DNA from: Bacillota bacterium
GTDB taxonomy: Bacteria > Bacillota > Clostridia > Lachnospirales > Lachnospiraceae
Assembly (NCBI GenBank): GCA_023411225.1
Contig: JAEYPA010000035.1
Span: forward strand, 1-16,350
Direction of reading: 5' to 3'
Length of the DNA: 16,350 nucleotides
Part shown: one piece after another, positions 1 through 6,196 of the stretch
How positions within the stretch are numbered: the first letter of the stretch is position 1
Layout: the number at the start of each line of letters is the position of its first letter
The notes under the pieces: model-generated
Seen by the model: the letters and a program-made list of their open reading frames with translations, nothing else
Database searches by the model: none
Told to the model about the DNA's origin: nothing
Program-made: the position numbers and the translations under genes

Positions 1-132
1 GCTTTGACCTGTATTATGATTAATGGAAATGGAGTCTCGGTAATCTGGATTGATTTAGTGGTGTTATCAGGTCTTTCCGCATTATTTATCTGGATAAATA
101 TATTATTGTTGAAAAAACAGAGGAATATCTAG
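1..132 (+). CDS. C-terminal end of a membrane protein (partial)
   Basis: An open frame enters from the left edge in frame 1 and ends at a TAG at 130-132, giving the last 43 residues of a protein. Residues about 18-38 of this piece form one hydrophobic stretch (LVVLSGLSALFIWINILLL), followed by a short basic tail (KKQRNI), as expected for a last transmembrane helix with a cytoplasmic C-terminus. The family cannot be identified from this fragment; a transporter or permease subunit is one possibility. No convincing U-tract terminator follows before the convergent acetyltransferase gene. Confidence 0.55.
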   Translation, partial: ALTCIMINGNGVSVIWIDLVVLSGLSALFIWINILLLKKQRNI

Positions 133-178
133 AAAACTGTTCATGTGATGGGGCTTCCAGAGTCATGGACTACTGCTT

Positions 179-790
179 TTACAGTCGTCCATTTTGAATC
201 TCCTGAATATGGCTTTTGACTTTCTCATCTTCCCAATTCCACCATTGTATCTGTAGTAACCGTTCTATAGTTATATCATCAAACCGTTTTTTTATGATGT
301 GAGCAGGCGTTCCTCCTACCACAGTGTAAGGGGGAATATCTTTTGTTACTACTGCTCTCGTTCCGACAATGGCACCATCCCCAATGGTCACACCAGGCAT
401 AATGACAGCTTCATAACCAATCCATACATCGTTCCCTATAACGATATCCCCTTTATTATCCCAAGCCTTGGTAATATCACTAATTTCCAAGTCCCATTCG
501 TCAAAAAAGATAGGAAATGGATAGGTAGATATAGAGCTCATGGTGTGATTTGCTGAGGTGAAGATAAACTTGGCTCCACAGGCTATGGAACAGTATTTAC
601 CTATAATAAGTTTGTCTTTATTAATGGGATATTGATATAAGACATTATTCTTCTCAAATAAACAAGGGTCATTAACGAAATCATTGTAAATCGTGTAATC
701 CCCTACAATGATATTCTCTTTTTGAATGACATTTTTTAAATAAACTGTTTCTTTGTCTCCTTTTCTAGGGTATATTAATTGACTATTCAT
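179..790 (-). CDS. Vat/CatB-type xenobiotic O-acetyltransferase (hexapeptide repeat)
   Basis: This 203-residue protein belongs to the left-handed beta-helix (hexapeptide) acetyltransferases of the Vat/CatB group, which use acetyl-CoA to acetylate a hydroxyl on streptogramin A or chloramphenicol. The N-terminal half matches the Vat layout from memory: LYQYPINKDKLIIGKYCSI at about 51-69, then SANHTMS with His82 at the position of the catalytic histidine of VatD. The hexapeptide coil is clear at 115-150 (GDIVIGNDVWIG, MPGVTIGDGAIVG), followed by PPYTVVGGTPAHIIKKRF and a WWNW tail. Length agrees with Vat enzymes (about 205-220). The start has a G-rich ribosome site (GGGGGA) five bases upstream. 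The true substrate is unknown, because many chromosomal relatives are not shown to confer resistance. No mobile element flanks it. Confidence 0.85.
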   Translation of the reverse strand: MNSQLIYPRKGDKETVYLKNVIQKENIIVGDYTIYNDFVNDPCLFEKNNVLYQYPINKDKLIIGKYCSIACGAKFIFTSANHTMSSISTYPFPIFFDEWDLEISDITKAWDNKGDIVIGNDVWIGYEAVIMPGVTIGDGAIVGTRAVVTKDIPPYTVVGGTPAHIIKKRFDDITIERLLQIQWWNWEDEKVKSHIQEIQNGRL

Positions 791-972
791 AAATCCCCCA
801 ATCCAAATAATTTGATCAATTATTTTATAAAGATTTCTATGTTAGTATTATCGTACTTTTCTATCATTTGTTTATACATGGGAGCAGAAATCTACATTTT
901 ATCACATAATTCTTCTAGCGTGTGGAGTTATATTTAGTGTATGAGAACTAGGATTACTGGATATGGGAGAAC

Positions 973-1001
973 TTGACTATTAGTGAGCGATATAATATAG
1001 T
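973..1001 (+). promoter_or_regulatory. sigma-A-like promoter for the HD-domain gene
   Basis: TTGACT (973-978), a 17-base spacer and TATAGT (996-1001) match the sigma-A consensus at five of six bases in each box. Transcription would begin near 1008, leaving an untranslated leader of about 150 bases before the HD gene. TATAAT at 991-996 is a closer -10 match but lies only 12 bases from the -35 box. Confidence 0.5.
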
Positions 1002-1020
1002 AATCTATAATGTAGGACGG

Positions 1021-1078
1021 TCTTGGCACACAAGTTTATTGGACGCTGAGAAAGCGTTCTATCTTGGTGTGGACAAGG
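1021..1078 (+). ncRNA. nested stem-loop in the mRNA leader (candidate cis-regulatory RNA)
   Basis: Three stems nest in order. The outer stem is TCTTG (1021-1025) with CAAGG (1074-1078), including one G-U pair. The middle stem is CACACAAG (1027-1034) with CTTGGTGTG (1063-1071), with one bulged G. The inner stem is ACGCT (1043-1047) with AGCGT (1053-1057) around a GAGAA loop. The element lies in the long leader between the promoter candidate and the HD gene. It matches no riboswitch class I recognise, has no T-box motif and is not followed by a U-tract, so its role is unknown. Confidence 0.35.
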
Positions 1079-1156
1079 CATACTGGTGATGTAAGAAAAA
1101 ATAATAAACCATATATCAAATGAGAGTAAAAAATATATATAAAGGAGTGATTACTG

Positions 1157-1747
1157 ATGGAAAGTAATCTTACTAGAGAACAAGCATTTCAGTTATTAGA
1201 GCAATATAACAAAGAACCATTTCACATTATGCATGGACTGACAGTGGAAGGTACAATGCGTTGGTATGCCAAGGAATTAGGCTATGGTGAAGAGGAAGAG
1301 TACTGGGGAATTGTGGGGCTTCTTCATGACATTGATTTTGAGCAGTTTCCAGAGGAACATTGCATAAAAGCTCCAGAGTTACTCCGGCCGGTTGGAGTTG
1401 GAGAGGATATGATTCATAGCATTTGTAGCCATGGCTATGGTATCTGCTGTGAGATAGAGCCGGAGCATGAAATGGAAAAGATTCTATTTGCAACAGACGA
1501 GCTTACTGGACTTATTGGCGCAGCAGCTAGAATGCGACCATCTAAAAGTGTCATGGATATGGAAGCATCCAGCATCAAGAAAAAGTTTAAAGATAAGAGA
1601 TTTGCCGCAGGCTGTTCCAGGGATGTAATACGTGCTGGAGCAGAGAGATTAGGCTGGGAGCTAGATCAGTTATTTGAGAAGACAATATTAGCTATGCGCT
1701 CCTGCGAAGAGAAAGTGAATGAGGAAATGAAACAATACGAGGGGTAG
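1157..1747 (+). CDS. HD-domain hydrolase (HDIG-like)
   Basis: This 196-residue protein is a member of the HD superfamily of metal-dependent phosphohydrolases. The metal-ligand pattern H...HD...H...D is visible: His26 (HIMHG), His57-Asp58 (GLLHDID), His92 (CSHGYG) and Asp114 (FATDELTG). The C-terminal half is helical and ends in a charged tail. It has no signal peptide, membrane helix or partner domain (no GGDEF, PAS or RelA part), so it is probably a small cytosolic stand-alone enzyme. AAAGGAG lies nine bases before the ATG. The gene stands alone and converges with the next gene. Substrate cannot be told from sequence; nucleotides or other phosphate esters are possible. Confidence 0.85.
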   Translation: MESNLTREQAFQLLEQYNKEPFHIMHGLTVEGTMRWYAKELGYGEEEEYWGIVGLLHDIDFEQFPEEHCIKAPELLRPVGVGEDMIHSICSHGYGICCEIEPEHEMEKILFATDELTGLIGAAARMRPSKSVMDMEASSIKKKFKDKRFAAGCSRDVIRAGAERLGWELDQLFEKTILAMRSCEEKVNEEMKQYEG

Positions 1748-1807
1748 GAATGTAAGGACCCACTCCCTCGCATAATTTCATTATGATTATTTGTTGAAAT
1801 AGCTTCA

Positions 1808-2581
1808 TTAATACTTATTGATCATGATACTTCCTGAACCACTGCTAGTAGTAATCTTATTAGTGCCTCCGTTCACACTACCTTCTATATAATTACGTAC
1901 TGCTTTTCTTGATGCAATCGGAAATTTACTTTCGACTGTTCCTGACAACGCTTTTGCAATCAGATAGAATGCAGATTCTTCAGGAAGCTGAAGTTGAATA
2001 CTTCCAGAGGAGCTTTTTAGATTCAATGAGTTCTCACTAAAGGTCTCATATTCAATCTTTATGCTTCCAGAACTGCTTTCAGCCCTTAGATTACCTGAGA
2101 ATCCTAAGAGTTTTATTTGGCCTGAGGTATTATGTAATTTGCTAGTTTGGGTTGTCAGATCATTAGCCAAGATGTGACCGGATGTAGCTTTCACCTCTAA
2201 TAGGTGTAAGTTTAGGCTTGCAATCGTGATGGTTCCTTCTGAAGTATCAACCTTTATATCATTCGTATAGTTTTGTGGAATATAAACATTAAGTTTGTGA
2301 TTGCCTTTCATTAGAAACTTTAATTTTTTTCGACTTTCTACGGTAATGATGATGCTTTCGTTATCATTAGTGACAGTAAGATTAAAATTAGGCTCCCGAT
2401 TATCACTATTCGTTCCATAAAGTTGTATCCGAATGTCATTTGCTGAGCTAGGAAAAATGTTGATGTCAGTATGCAAGTTTTTTATGTATATCATGTTGAT
2501 ATTATCGCATGCCAGTAACTTTTCTTCGCTTAAATCTGCTGAAACACTATTTGACTTTCCTATATGTCCCCAAAGGCTCAT
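1808..2581 (-). CDS. DUF4097-like beta-repeat protein
   Basis: The 257-residue product resembles the DUF4097 / putative-adhesin beta-strand repeat family. From about residue 115 it consists of short beta rungs with recurring SG-x-I motifs (TSEGTITI, TSGHILAN, TSGQIKL, SSGSIKIE, SSGSIQLQ, LSGTVES, GSGSIMI), as in a right-handed beta-helix. I chose the ATG at 2581 because AAAAGGAG (2590-2597) lies eight bases upstream. An in-frame GTG at 2590 would add three residues but overlaps that ribosome site. Unlike many relatives it has no N-terminal signal or membrane helix, so it looks cytosolic. It follows the aldo/keto reductase gene by 45 bases on the same strand and is probably co-transcribed. Function is unknown. 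Confidence 0.75.
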   Translation of the reverse strand: MSLWGHIGKSNSVSADLSEEKLLACDNINMIYIKNLHTDINIFPSSANDIRIQLYGTNSDNREPNFNLTVTNDNESIIITVESRKKLKFLMKGNHKLNVYIPQNYTNDIKVDTSEGTITIASLNLHLLEVKATSGHILANDLTTQTSKLHNTSGQIKLLGFSGNLRAESSSGSIKIEYETFSENSLNLKSSSGSIQLQLPEESAFYLIAKALSGTVESKFPIASRKAVRNYIEGSVNGGTNKITTSSGSGSIMINKY

Positions 2582-2626
2582 CACATTCACTCCTTTTACC
2601 CATTATAAAATAGTAATGAGAATTTC

Positions 2627-3607
2627 CTAGTTCTCTTCTTTCATTATCTGGTCTATCTCATCAACTTGTTTCTTTGATAATGGGCCAAATTCAAGCGCAC
2701 GAATATTATTTTCAACCTGGCTTACACTTTTAAAACCTGGAATAGGTACCATATATGGACTTTGTGCCCAGTTCCACGCCAAAGCTCCTTGTACCATATT
2801 GCGACCGTTAGAAGTGAGGATTTCACGGATTGCATTCAATTTATCCAGTAATTTACTATTAGGAATTCCATTCTGAAAGTACATCATCCAGTCTATGTTC
2901 TCTGAACGAATATCATCTTTTGGGAACCTACTGCTTTCATTATATTTACCTGATAAAAGTCCCATAGCCAATGGTTGGCGATTGAGTCCCATGGTTTCAT
3001 GTTTGTCCAGAAGTTCAACCATTTTAGTATTATTCGCAAAGATGTTTAAATCAAACTGTATTGCACTACAACCTGGGTGAGCAAGAAATACCTCTGCTTC
3101 TTTTGGAGTATCGGTACTCCATCCATAGCTACGAATATCACCCCTGTCTTTTAGGTATTCCAATGTTTCAATAACATCCTCAGCTACTTCTTTCTCCAAT
3201 GGTTGTAAATGGAGCTGATAGATATCAATATAATCAGTTTGAAGTCTTCTTAAGGAATCATGACATTCTGCAATAATGGATTCTCGCTCTACGCTAACAC
3301 CAAGGCCTTCTTTTTTCACGTCATCACATGGAAAGCCAAATTTAGTTGCAAAAAGAACCTTATCCCTTATATCATGGAAAGCTTCTCCAAGAACTTTTTC
3401 ACTATGTCCATAACCGTAAGTAGCAGCGGTGTCAAATAACGTGATGCCTCTTTCATAAGCAATTTTGAGAGCTTTAATGGATTCTCTGTCGTCTACTGTT
3501 GACCAACCAAGAGCAACATCTTCTGGTCCCCATGCTCCACCGATTGCCCAACCACCCATTCCAAGTGGCTTTATCTTCTGATTCAATTGTTTAATTGTAA
3601 CTTCCAT
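2627..3607 (-). CDS. aldo/keto reductase
   Basis: This 326-residue NAD(P)H-dependent oxidoreductase has the aldo/keto reductase TIM-barrel pattern, with the full catalytic tetrad visible: Asp59 (LFDTAATYGYG), Tyr64, Lys89 (FATKFG) and His133 (YQLHLQ). The SLRRLQTDYIDIYQLH block at 118-133 and the C-terminal cofactor segment (VPIPGFKSVSQVENNI) are typical of the family that reduces aldehydes, ketones or sugar derivatives. AAAGGAGG precedes the ATG by about ten bases. It is the first gene of a likely two-gene transcript from a consensus promoter at 3711-3739. The specific substrate is not readable from sequence. It has no signal peptide and is presumably cytosolic. Confidence 0.92.
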   Translation of the reverse strand: MEVTIKQLNQKIKPLGMGGWAIGGAWGPEDVALGWSTVDDRESIKALKIAYERGITLFDTAATYGYGHSEKVLGEAFHDIRDKVLFATKFGFPCDDVKKEGLGVSVERESIIAECHDSLRRLQTDYIDIYQLHLQPLEKEVAEDVIETLEYLKDRGDIRSYGWSTDTPKEAEVFLAHPGCSAIQFDLNIFANNTKMVELLDKHETMGLNRQPLAMGLLSGKYNESSRFPKDDIRSENIDWMMYFQNGIPNSKLLDKLNAIREILTSNGRNMVQGALAWNWAQSPYMVPIPGFKSVSQVENNIRALEFGPLSKKQVDEIDQIMKEEN

Positions 3608-3686
3608 GTGGATTAATCCTCCTTTAAGCTAGTCTCTTAACTAACTTTTCTTTCTTATTATTATGATTACTTTATGTAGCAAATAC

Positions 3687-3704
3687 AGGTGGTGAGCACC
3701 TCCT
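3687..3704 (-). promoter_or_regulatory. 5'-end mRNA hairpin containing a perfect Shine-Dalgarno
   Basis: Reading the minus strand, transcription from the adjacent promoter would start near 3704 and run straight into AGGAGGTG. The AGGTG of this sequence can pair with CACCT around a five-base loop (plus-strand arms 3687-3691 and 3697-3701). No suitable start codon follows, so the Shine-Dalgarno match is an orphan. It could stabilise the 5' end of the mRNA or hold a ribosome in standby; that is inference. Confidence 0.3.
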
Positions 3705-3710
3705 AAGTTT

Positions 3711-3739
3711 ATTATAGTAAACAAGTTTTACCATGTCAA
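3711..3739 (-). promoter_or_regulatory. consensus sigma-A promoter of the aldo/keto reductase operon
   Basis: On the minus strand TTGACA (3739-3734), exactly 17 bases, then TATAAT (3716-3711): all twelve consensus bases are matched at the optimal spacing. It lies about 100 bases upstream of the aldo/keto reductase start and points toward it. This is the strongest promoter match in the window. Confidence 0.8.
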
Positions 3740-3789
3740 TATATACATTAATTTAACAATAAATGGAGTAAAACAAGAAAAGTATGGAG

Positions 3790-3820
3790 AATTCTTAGGG
3801 GAATGAAGAATTTCTTTTTT
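3790..3820 (+). terminator. AT-rich hairpin with T-run on the plus strand
   Basis: AATTCTT (3790-3796) and AAGAATT (3806-3812) form a perfect seven-base-pair stem around a nine-base loop and are followed by TCTTTTTT on the plus strand, the form of a rho-independent terminator. No plus-strand gene ends here, so its purpose is unclear. It may block stray plus-strand transcription. Confidence 0.35.
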
Positions 3821-3874
3821 GTTCTTTTGGTGGGAAGAATAATTATAGTAAGATGGTCATCAAAGTTACAATTC

Positions 3875-3898
3875 TTAAAGAGGTGGCATTCTGCCACC
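3875..3898 (-). terminator. probable terminator of the metallophosphoesterase gene
   Basis: GGTGGCA (3882-3888) and TGCCACC (3892-3898) form a seven-base-pair stem with a three-base loop, 23 bases beyond the metallophosphoesterase stop codon. On the minus strand the stem is followed by TCTTT, a short and imperfect U-tract, so termination is probably partial. Confidence 0.45.
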
Positions 3899-3920
3899 AC
3901 CGTATGATGATCCAGGAGAG

Positions 3921-4436
3921 TCAGAGATTCTCTTCTTTCATTTGTTTGATTAAACATTCAAGAGATACCGGAGTATAATGAATTCGCTCAACACATACAC
4001 AGGCACTTTGTTTAGACACATTCTTATAGGAGGAATTACTGTGAATATGTCCATAAAAATTCCCATAGGGCATATTCGTATTGATGTACATGGGCTCATG
4101 AGATAGGATGAAAAACTCCCTTAGAATGATTGGCCAAGGACTACATTCAGAGAATCCCAGATTACGCCATTGTGCTGGAGTTCGGTGGGTGTCGTGATTT
4201 CCCATAATTAATATCTTATTACCCTTTAGCTTTGATAGGATTTCCCGGTCCTGATCTTCAGAATTAGAGGAAAAGTCGCCAAGAACATATACACTGTCTT
4301 CATCAGAGACAGTAGCATTCCAATTTCCGATTAAGCAAGACTCCATTTCTTCCACATTCTTAAAAGGTCTGTTTTCATATCTAATAATCGATTCGCTACC
4401 AAAATGTAAGTCAGCTATCAAGTAAATAGTTGCCAT
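3921..4436 (-). CDS. small calcineurin-like metallophosphoesterase
   Basis: The 171-residue product is a compact calcineurin-type phosphoesterase with a di-metal site. The family motifs appear in order: Asp9-x-His11 (IADLHFG), Asp54 (LGDFS), Asn80-His81-Asp (MGNHD), His113 (LSHEP) and His130-x-His132 (GHIH). It starts almost directly with the first motif and is near the minimum length for the fold. It resembles the stand-alone hydrolases found in bacteria and phages whose natural substrates are unknown. AAAGGAG lies seven bases before the ATG. The ATG shares one base with the stop of an upstream 19-codon ORF, which suggests coupled translation. No signal peptide is seen. Confidence 0.9.
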   Translation of the reverse strand: MATIYLIADLHFGSESIIRYENRPFKNVEEMESCLIGNWNATVSDEDSVYVLGDFSSNSEDQDREILSKLKGNKILIMGNHDTHRTPAQWRNLGFSECSPWPIILREFFILSHEPMYINTNMPYGNFYGHIHSNSSYKNVSKQSACVCVERIHYTPVSLECLIKQMKEENL

Positions 4437-4495
4437 TATAGTCTCCTTTCTAGTATAGGAATAATCTTTTCTAAGATATCCAAATGATTATCCAT
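4436..4495 (-). CDS. 19-residue leader ORF overlapping the phosphoesterase start
   Basis: The minus strand reads AGGAGG, four bases, then ATG at 4495-4493, opening a 19-codon frame (MDNHLDILEKIIPILERRL). Its TAA overlaps the metallophosphoesterase ATG by one base (TAATG). A good ribosome site and the exact stop-start overlap argue that it is translated and coupled to the next gene, whose own ribosome site AAAGGAG lies within its last codons. The peptide is predicted as a short amphipathic helix and resembles nothing I recognise. It could instead be the remnant of a larger gene. Confidence 0.5.
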   Translation of the reverse strand: MDNHLDILEKIIPILERRL

Positions 4496-4574
4496 GTGTC
4501 CTCCTCTGTTAATACAAACAATTTGAAATGGCTTCCTTAAAGAGTAACCTATGTACCCAATAAAAGATAGGCTT

Positions 4575-4603
4575 ATTTTATCACAATATAAGATATATAG
4601 CAA
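4575..4603 (-). promoter_or_regulatory. extended -10 promoter for the leader ORF and phosphoesterase
   Basis: On the minus strand TTGCTA (4603-4598), 17 bases, then TAAAAT (4580-4575). A TG one base ahead of the -10 box (TGATAAAAT) gives an extended -10 element. It points toward the 19-codon ORF about 75 bases downstream. Confidence 0.45.
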
Positions 4604-4641
4604 AAACCTTTAAAAGAAAGGATTACTATATTTATCACGTT

Positions 4642-4670
4642 TTGTAAACTGCACATTTATCCTGTATAAT
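4642..4670 (+). promoter_or_regulatory. promoter for the DUF1648-like membrane protein gene
   Basis: TTGTAA (4642-4647), 17 bases, then a perfect TATAAT (4665-4670) on the plus strand. Transcription would start near 4677, giving a leader of about 140 bases that includes a tandem 15-base duplication. Confidence 0.5.
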
Positions 4671-4690
4671 AAGAGATAGATTAGAATAGA

Positions 4691-4720
4691 AATAGTAATG
4701 ATAAAAATAGTAATGATAAA
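4691..4720 (+). repeat. 15-base tandem duplication
   Basis: AATAGTAATGATAAA occurs twice in direct contact (4691-4705 and 4706-4720). It sits in the untranslated leader of the membrane protein gene and looks like a simple replication-slippage duplication in AT-rich DNA. Confidence 0.8.
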
Positions 4721-4817
4721 AATTGTATGAAAGTAAAGAAAAATATTTAAATTGCCAAAAAAAAGAAATAGCAGTACAATACCATTACTAAGCAGGATAC
4801 TATATTGGAGGAAAAAG

Positions 4818-5108
4818 ATGAACATTCGTAAACTCATAGCCATTATTCTATTAGTTACATCCATGATTTTAGCCATAGTAAGTGGTATTGTATTACCAGA
4901 GACAGTAATTACACAGATTAGCACTAGTGGTTCAGATCCTTCTACAATGCCCAAATTGGCAGCGATTATTCTACCAACTGTACTAGGAATTGGATTTGCT
5001 TTGGCTGCTTTTATGGAGAAGGAAGAGAGAAAGACTACAACCAAATACATATTCATATCGGCAGTCGGAGTATTTGTATTTATTGTGGAATTGATAGTAA
5101 ATTGTTAA
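4818..5108 (+). CDS. small three-helix membrane protein, DUF1648/SdpI-like
   Basis: I start this protein at the ATG at 4818, six bases after GGAGG, giving 96 residues; the open frame extends 22 codons further upstream without a ribosome site. Three hydrophobic segments are visible at about 6-27, 46-64 and 75-94. The segment between the first two (VLPETVITQISTSGSDPSTM) follows the DUF1648 pattern, in which a LP..I..H...G..D stretch links the first helices of SdpI-type immunity/membrane proteins. The usual His/Trp of that motif is not obvious, so the assignment is tentative. It may be a degenerate or minimal relative. Its own promoter lies at 4642-4670, and the GNAT gene follows after 88 bases. 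Confidence 0.7.
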   Translation: MNIRKLIAIILLVTSMILAIVSGIVLPETVITQISTSGSDPSTMPKLAAIILPTVLGIGFALAAFMEKEERKTTTKYIFISAVGVFVFIVELIVNC

Positions 5109-5196
5109 AGCCATACAGCAGAGTACGGTTTATTACAGATGCTCTTGTGAAGAGAATGTATATAAAACAATGAAAGATCATGAGGGGTAGGACAAG

Positions 5197-6102
5197 ATGA
5201 ATTATAAATTATGTGTAGATGTTAAAGATAATGACACACTTCGGGCTAGTTTTAATGAATTAACTCAGAGAACCTTTGGATTTAATTTTATTTCATGGTA
5301 TGAGAAGGGACATTGGGGGAATGACTATATTCCCCATGTTTTAGTAGACAATTATGGAAAGGTGATTTCCAATGTATCGGTAAATCTTATGAAGTTTGAT
5401 ATGGGTGGAGTTATCAAGAATTATATTCAGCTTGGGACCGTTATGACAGATCCAGATTACCGTGGCCAGGGTTTGAACAAATACATAATCGAAAGAATAT
5501 TGGAAGAATATAAGGAAAAGATAGATGGATTTTATCTTTTTGCAAATGATAGTGTACTAAAGTATTATCCTAAGTTTGGCTTCAAACCATGTGTACAATA
5601 TGAGTATAGTCTTAGCATAAGCCAAAAGTCTGATAAGAAAAAAGACAAGTACATAATTAAGAAGGTAGATATGTCACATCCAAATGAATGTGATAAGCTG
5701 TATCATACCATACAAAAGTATGACAGTATGAATCTGGGGAGCAATCCAAACGACGGCTTCTCTATGTGTGATAATCTTAGTCTAATACAGTTCTGGCTAG
5801 CAGCAGAGTATGATAATAATGTATACTATATGCCAGAGTTGGAAGCTTACGTGATTGCCAGTATTAACGATGGTATTCTTAAGGTATTTCAAATCGTCGG
5901 CATACACAAAGTAGATATTGAAAAAATGGCTTCATCTTTTGAAGATGACATATCTAATGTGGTACTATACTATACCCCAGTAGAAAAAGAAGCTTACCAG
6001 GTTAAGATTCATAAAGAAGAGTGTACCTTATTTATTTTGGGTGAAAGTTTAGAGAAGGTTGAGACAGAGAAATTGCTTTTTCCAATATTATCTCATGCGT
6101 AA
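5197..6102 (+). CDS. GNAT family N-acetyltransferase
   Basis: This 301-residue protein has a GNAT acetyltransferase domain in its first 140 residues. Motif A is recognisable as LGTVMTDPDYRGQGLN (79-94), with the pyrophosphate-binding RGQGLN loop, and motif B as LKYYPKFGFKP (121-131). The remaining 160 residues form a second region without a motif I recognise; it may be a degenerate second GNAT-like or substrate-recognition domain, as in other two-part GNAT proteins. A G-rich ribosome site (GAGGGG) lies about ten bases before the ATG. Substrate is unknown. It is cytosolic by sequence. The gene converges with the next gene across an inverted repeat. Confidence 0.85.
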   Translation: MNYKLCVDVKDNDTLRASFNELTQRTFGFNFISWYEKGHWGNDYIPHVLVDNYGKVISNVSVNLMKFDMGGVIKNYIQLGTVMTDPDYRGQGLNKYIIERILEEYKEKIDGFYLFANDSVLKYYPKFGFKPCVQYEYSLSISQKSDKKKDKYIIKKVDMSHPNECDKLYHTIQKYDSMNLGSNPNDGFSMCDNLSLIQFWLAAEYDNNVYYMPELEAYVIASINDGILKVFQIVGIHKVDIEKMASSFEDDISNVVLYYTPVEKEAYQVKIHKEECTLFILGESLEKVETEKLLFPILSHA

Positions 6103-6151
6103 TATTGGAGAGCCTCGTGAATTTTGAGAGAACAAATCAATAGGTAGTAAG

Positions 6152-6190
6152 ATGGCAATGACAATCATAGAGAATGAAAGCCATTGCCAT
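6152..6190. terminator. inverted repeat between convergent genes, possible two-way terminator
   Basis: ATGGCAATG (6152-6160) and CATTGCCAT (6182-6190) are perfect nine-base complements separated by 21 bases, between the stop codons of the converging GNAT and membrane protein genes. Position and symmetry suggest a shared terminator. Neither strand carries a U-tract after the stem, so it may act only weakly. Confidence 0.35.
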
Positions 6191-6196
6191 ATCCTT

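Larger units (their letters stand above)
791..1156. other. 366-base intergenic region with promoter and folded leader
   Basis: This gap separates two divergent genes. The left part (about 791-960) is AT-rich and I see no gene in it. The right part carries a plus-strand promoter candidate (973-1001) and a nested stem-loop (1021-1078), followed by an AT-rich stretch leading to the ribosome site of the HD-domain gene. No ORF with a good ribosome site was seen on either strand. Confidence 0.6.
3608..3920. other. 313-base intergenic region with promoter and hairpins
   Basis: This gap holds the minus-strand promoter of the aldo/keto reductase (3711-3739) with a small 5'-end hairpin (3687-3701). 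It also holds an AT-rich hairpin with a plus-strand T-run (3790-3820) and a GC-richer hairpin just past the metallophosphoesterase stop (3882-3898). Short open frames here on the minus strand lack ribosome sites and resemble no family, so I do not call a gene. Confidence 0.6.
4496..4817. other. 322-base intergenic region with divergent promoters
   Basis: This AT-rich gap separates the minus-strand leader ORF and phosphoesterase from the plus-strand DUF1648-like gene. It contains one promoter candidate for each direction (4575-4603 minus, 4642-4670 plus) and a 15-base tandem duplication (4691-4720) in the plus-strand leader. I see no further gene in it. Confidence 0.6.

Noticed and set aside
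168..190. Small imperfect hairpin (GAC-ACTG with CAGT-GTC) over the acetyltransferase stop codon
   Set aside because: It has one mismatch, a short stem and no U-tract on either strand.
791..960. Short minus-strand frame with LEELCDKM, recalling a helix-turn-helix piece
   Set aside because: It is bounded by stops only about ten codons apart and has no ribosome site; too short to call a gene remnant.
1771..1785. CATAAT-TTC-ATTATG hairpin between the convergent HD and DUF4097-like genes
   Set aside because: It is a six-pair, all-AT-rich stem with only a loose T-rich tail; too weak to call a terminator.
3667..3699. Ten-codon GTG-started leader peptide in the aldo/keto reductase leader
   Set aside because: The GTG lies inside its own Shine-Dalgarno sequence, which cannot serve as its ribosome site.
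3748..3957. 69-codon minus-strand frame with a hydrophobic C-terminus
   Set aside because: It overlaps the end of the phosphoesterase gene, spans a likely terminator, has no good ribosome site and resembles no family.
4752..4817. Longer N-terminus for the DUF1648-like protein
   Set aside because: The extra 22 codons are AT-rich leader sequence without a ribosome site, whereas GGAGG lies six bases before the ATG at 4818.
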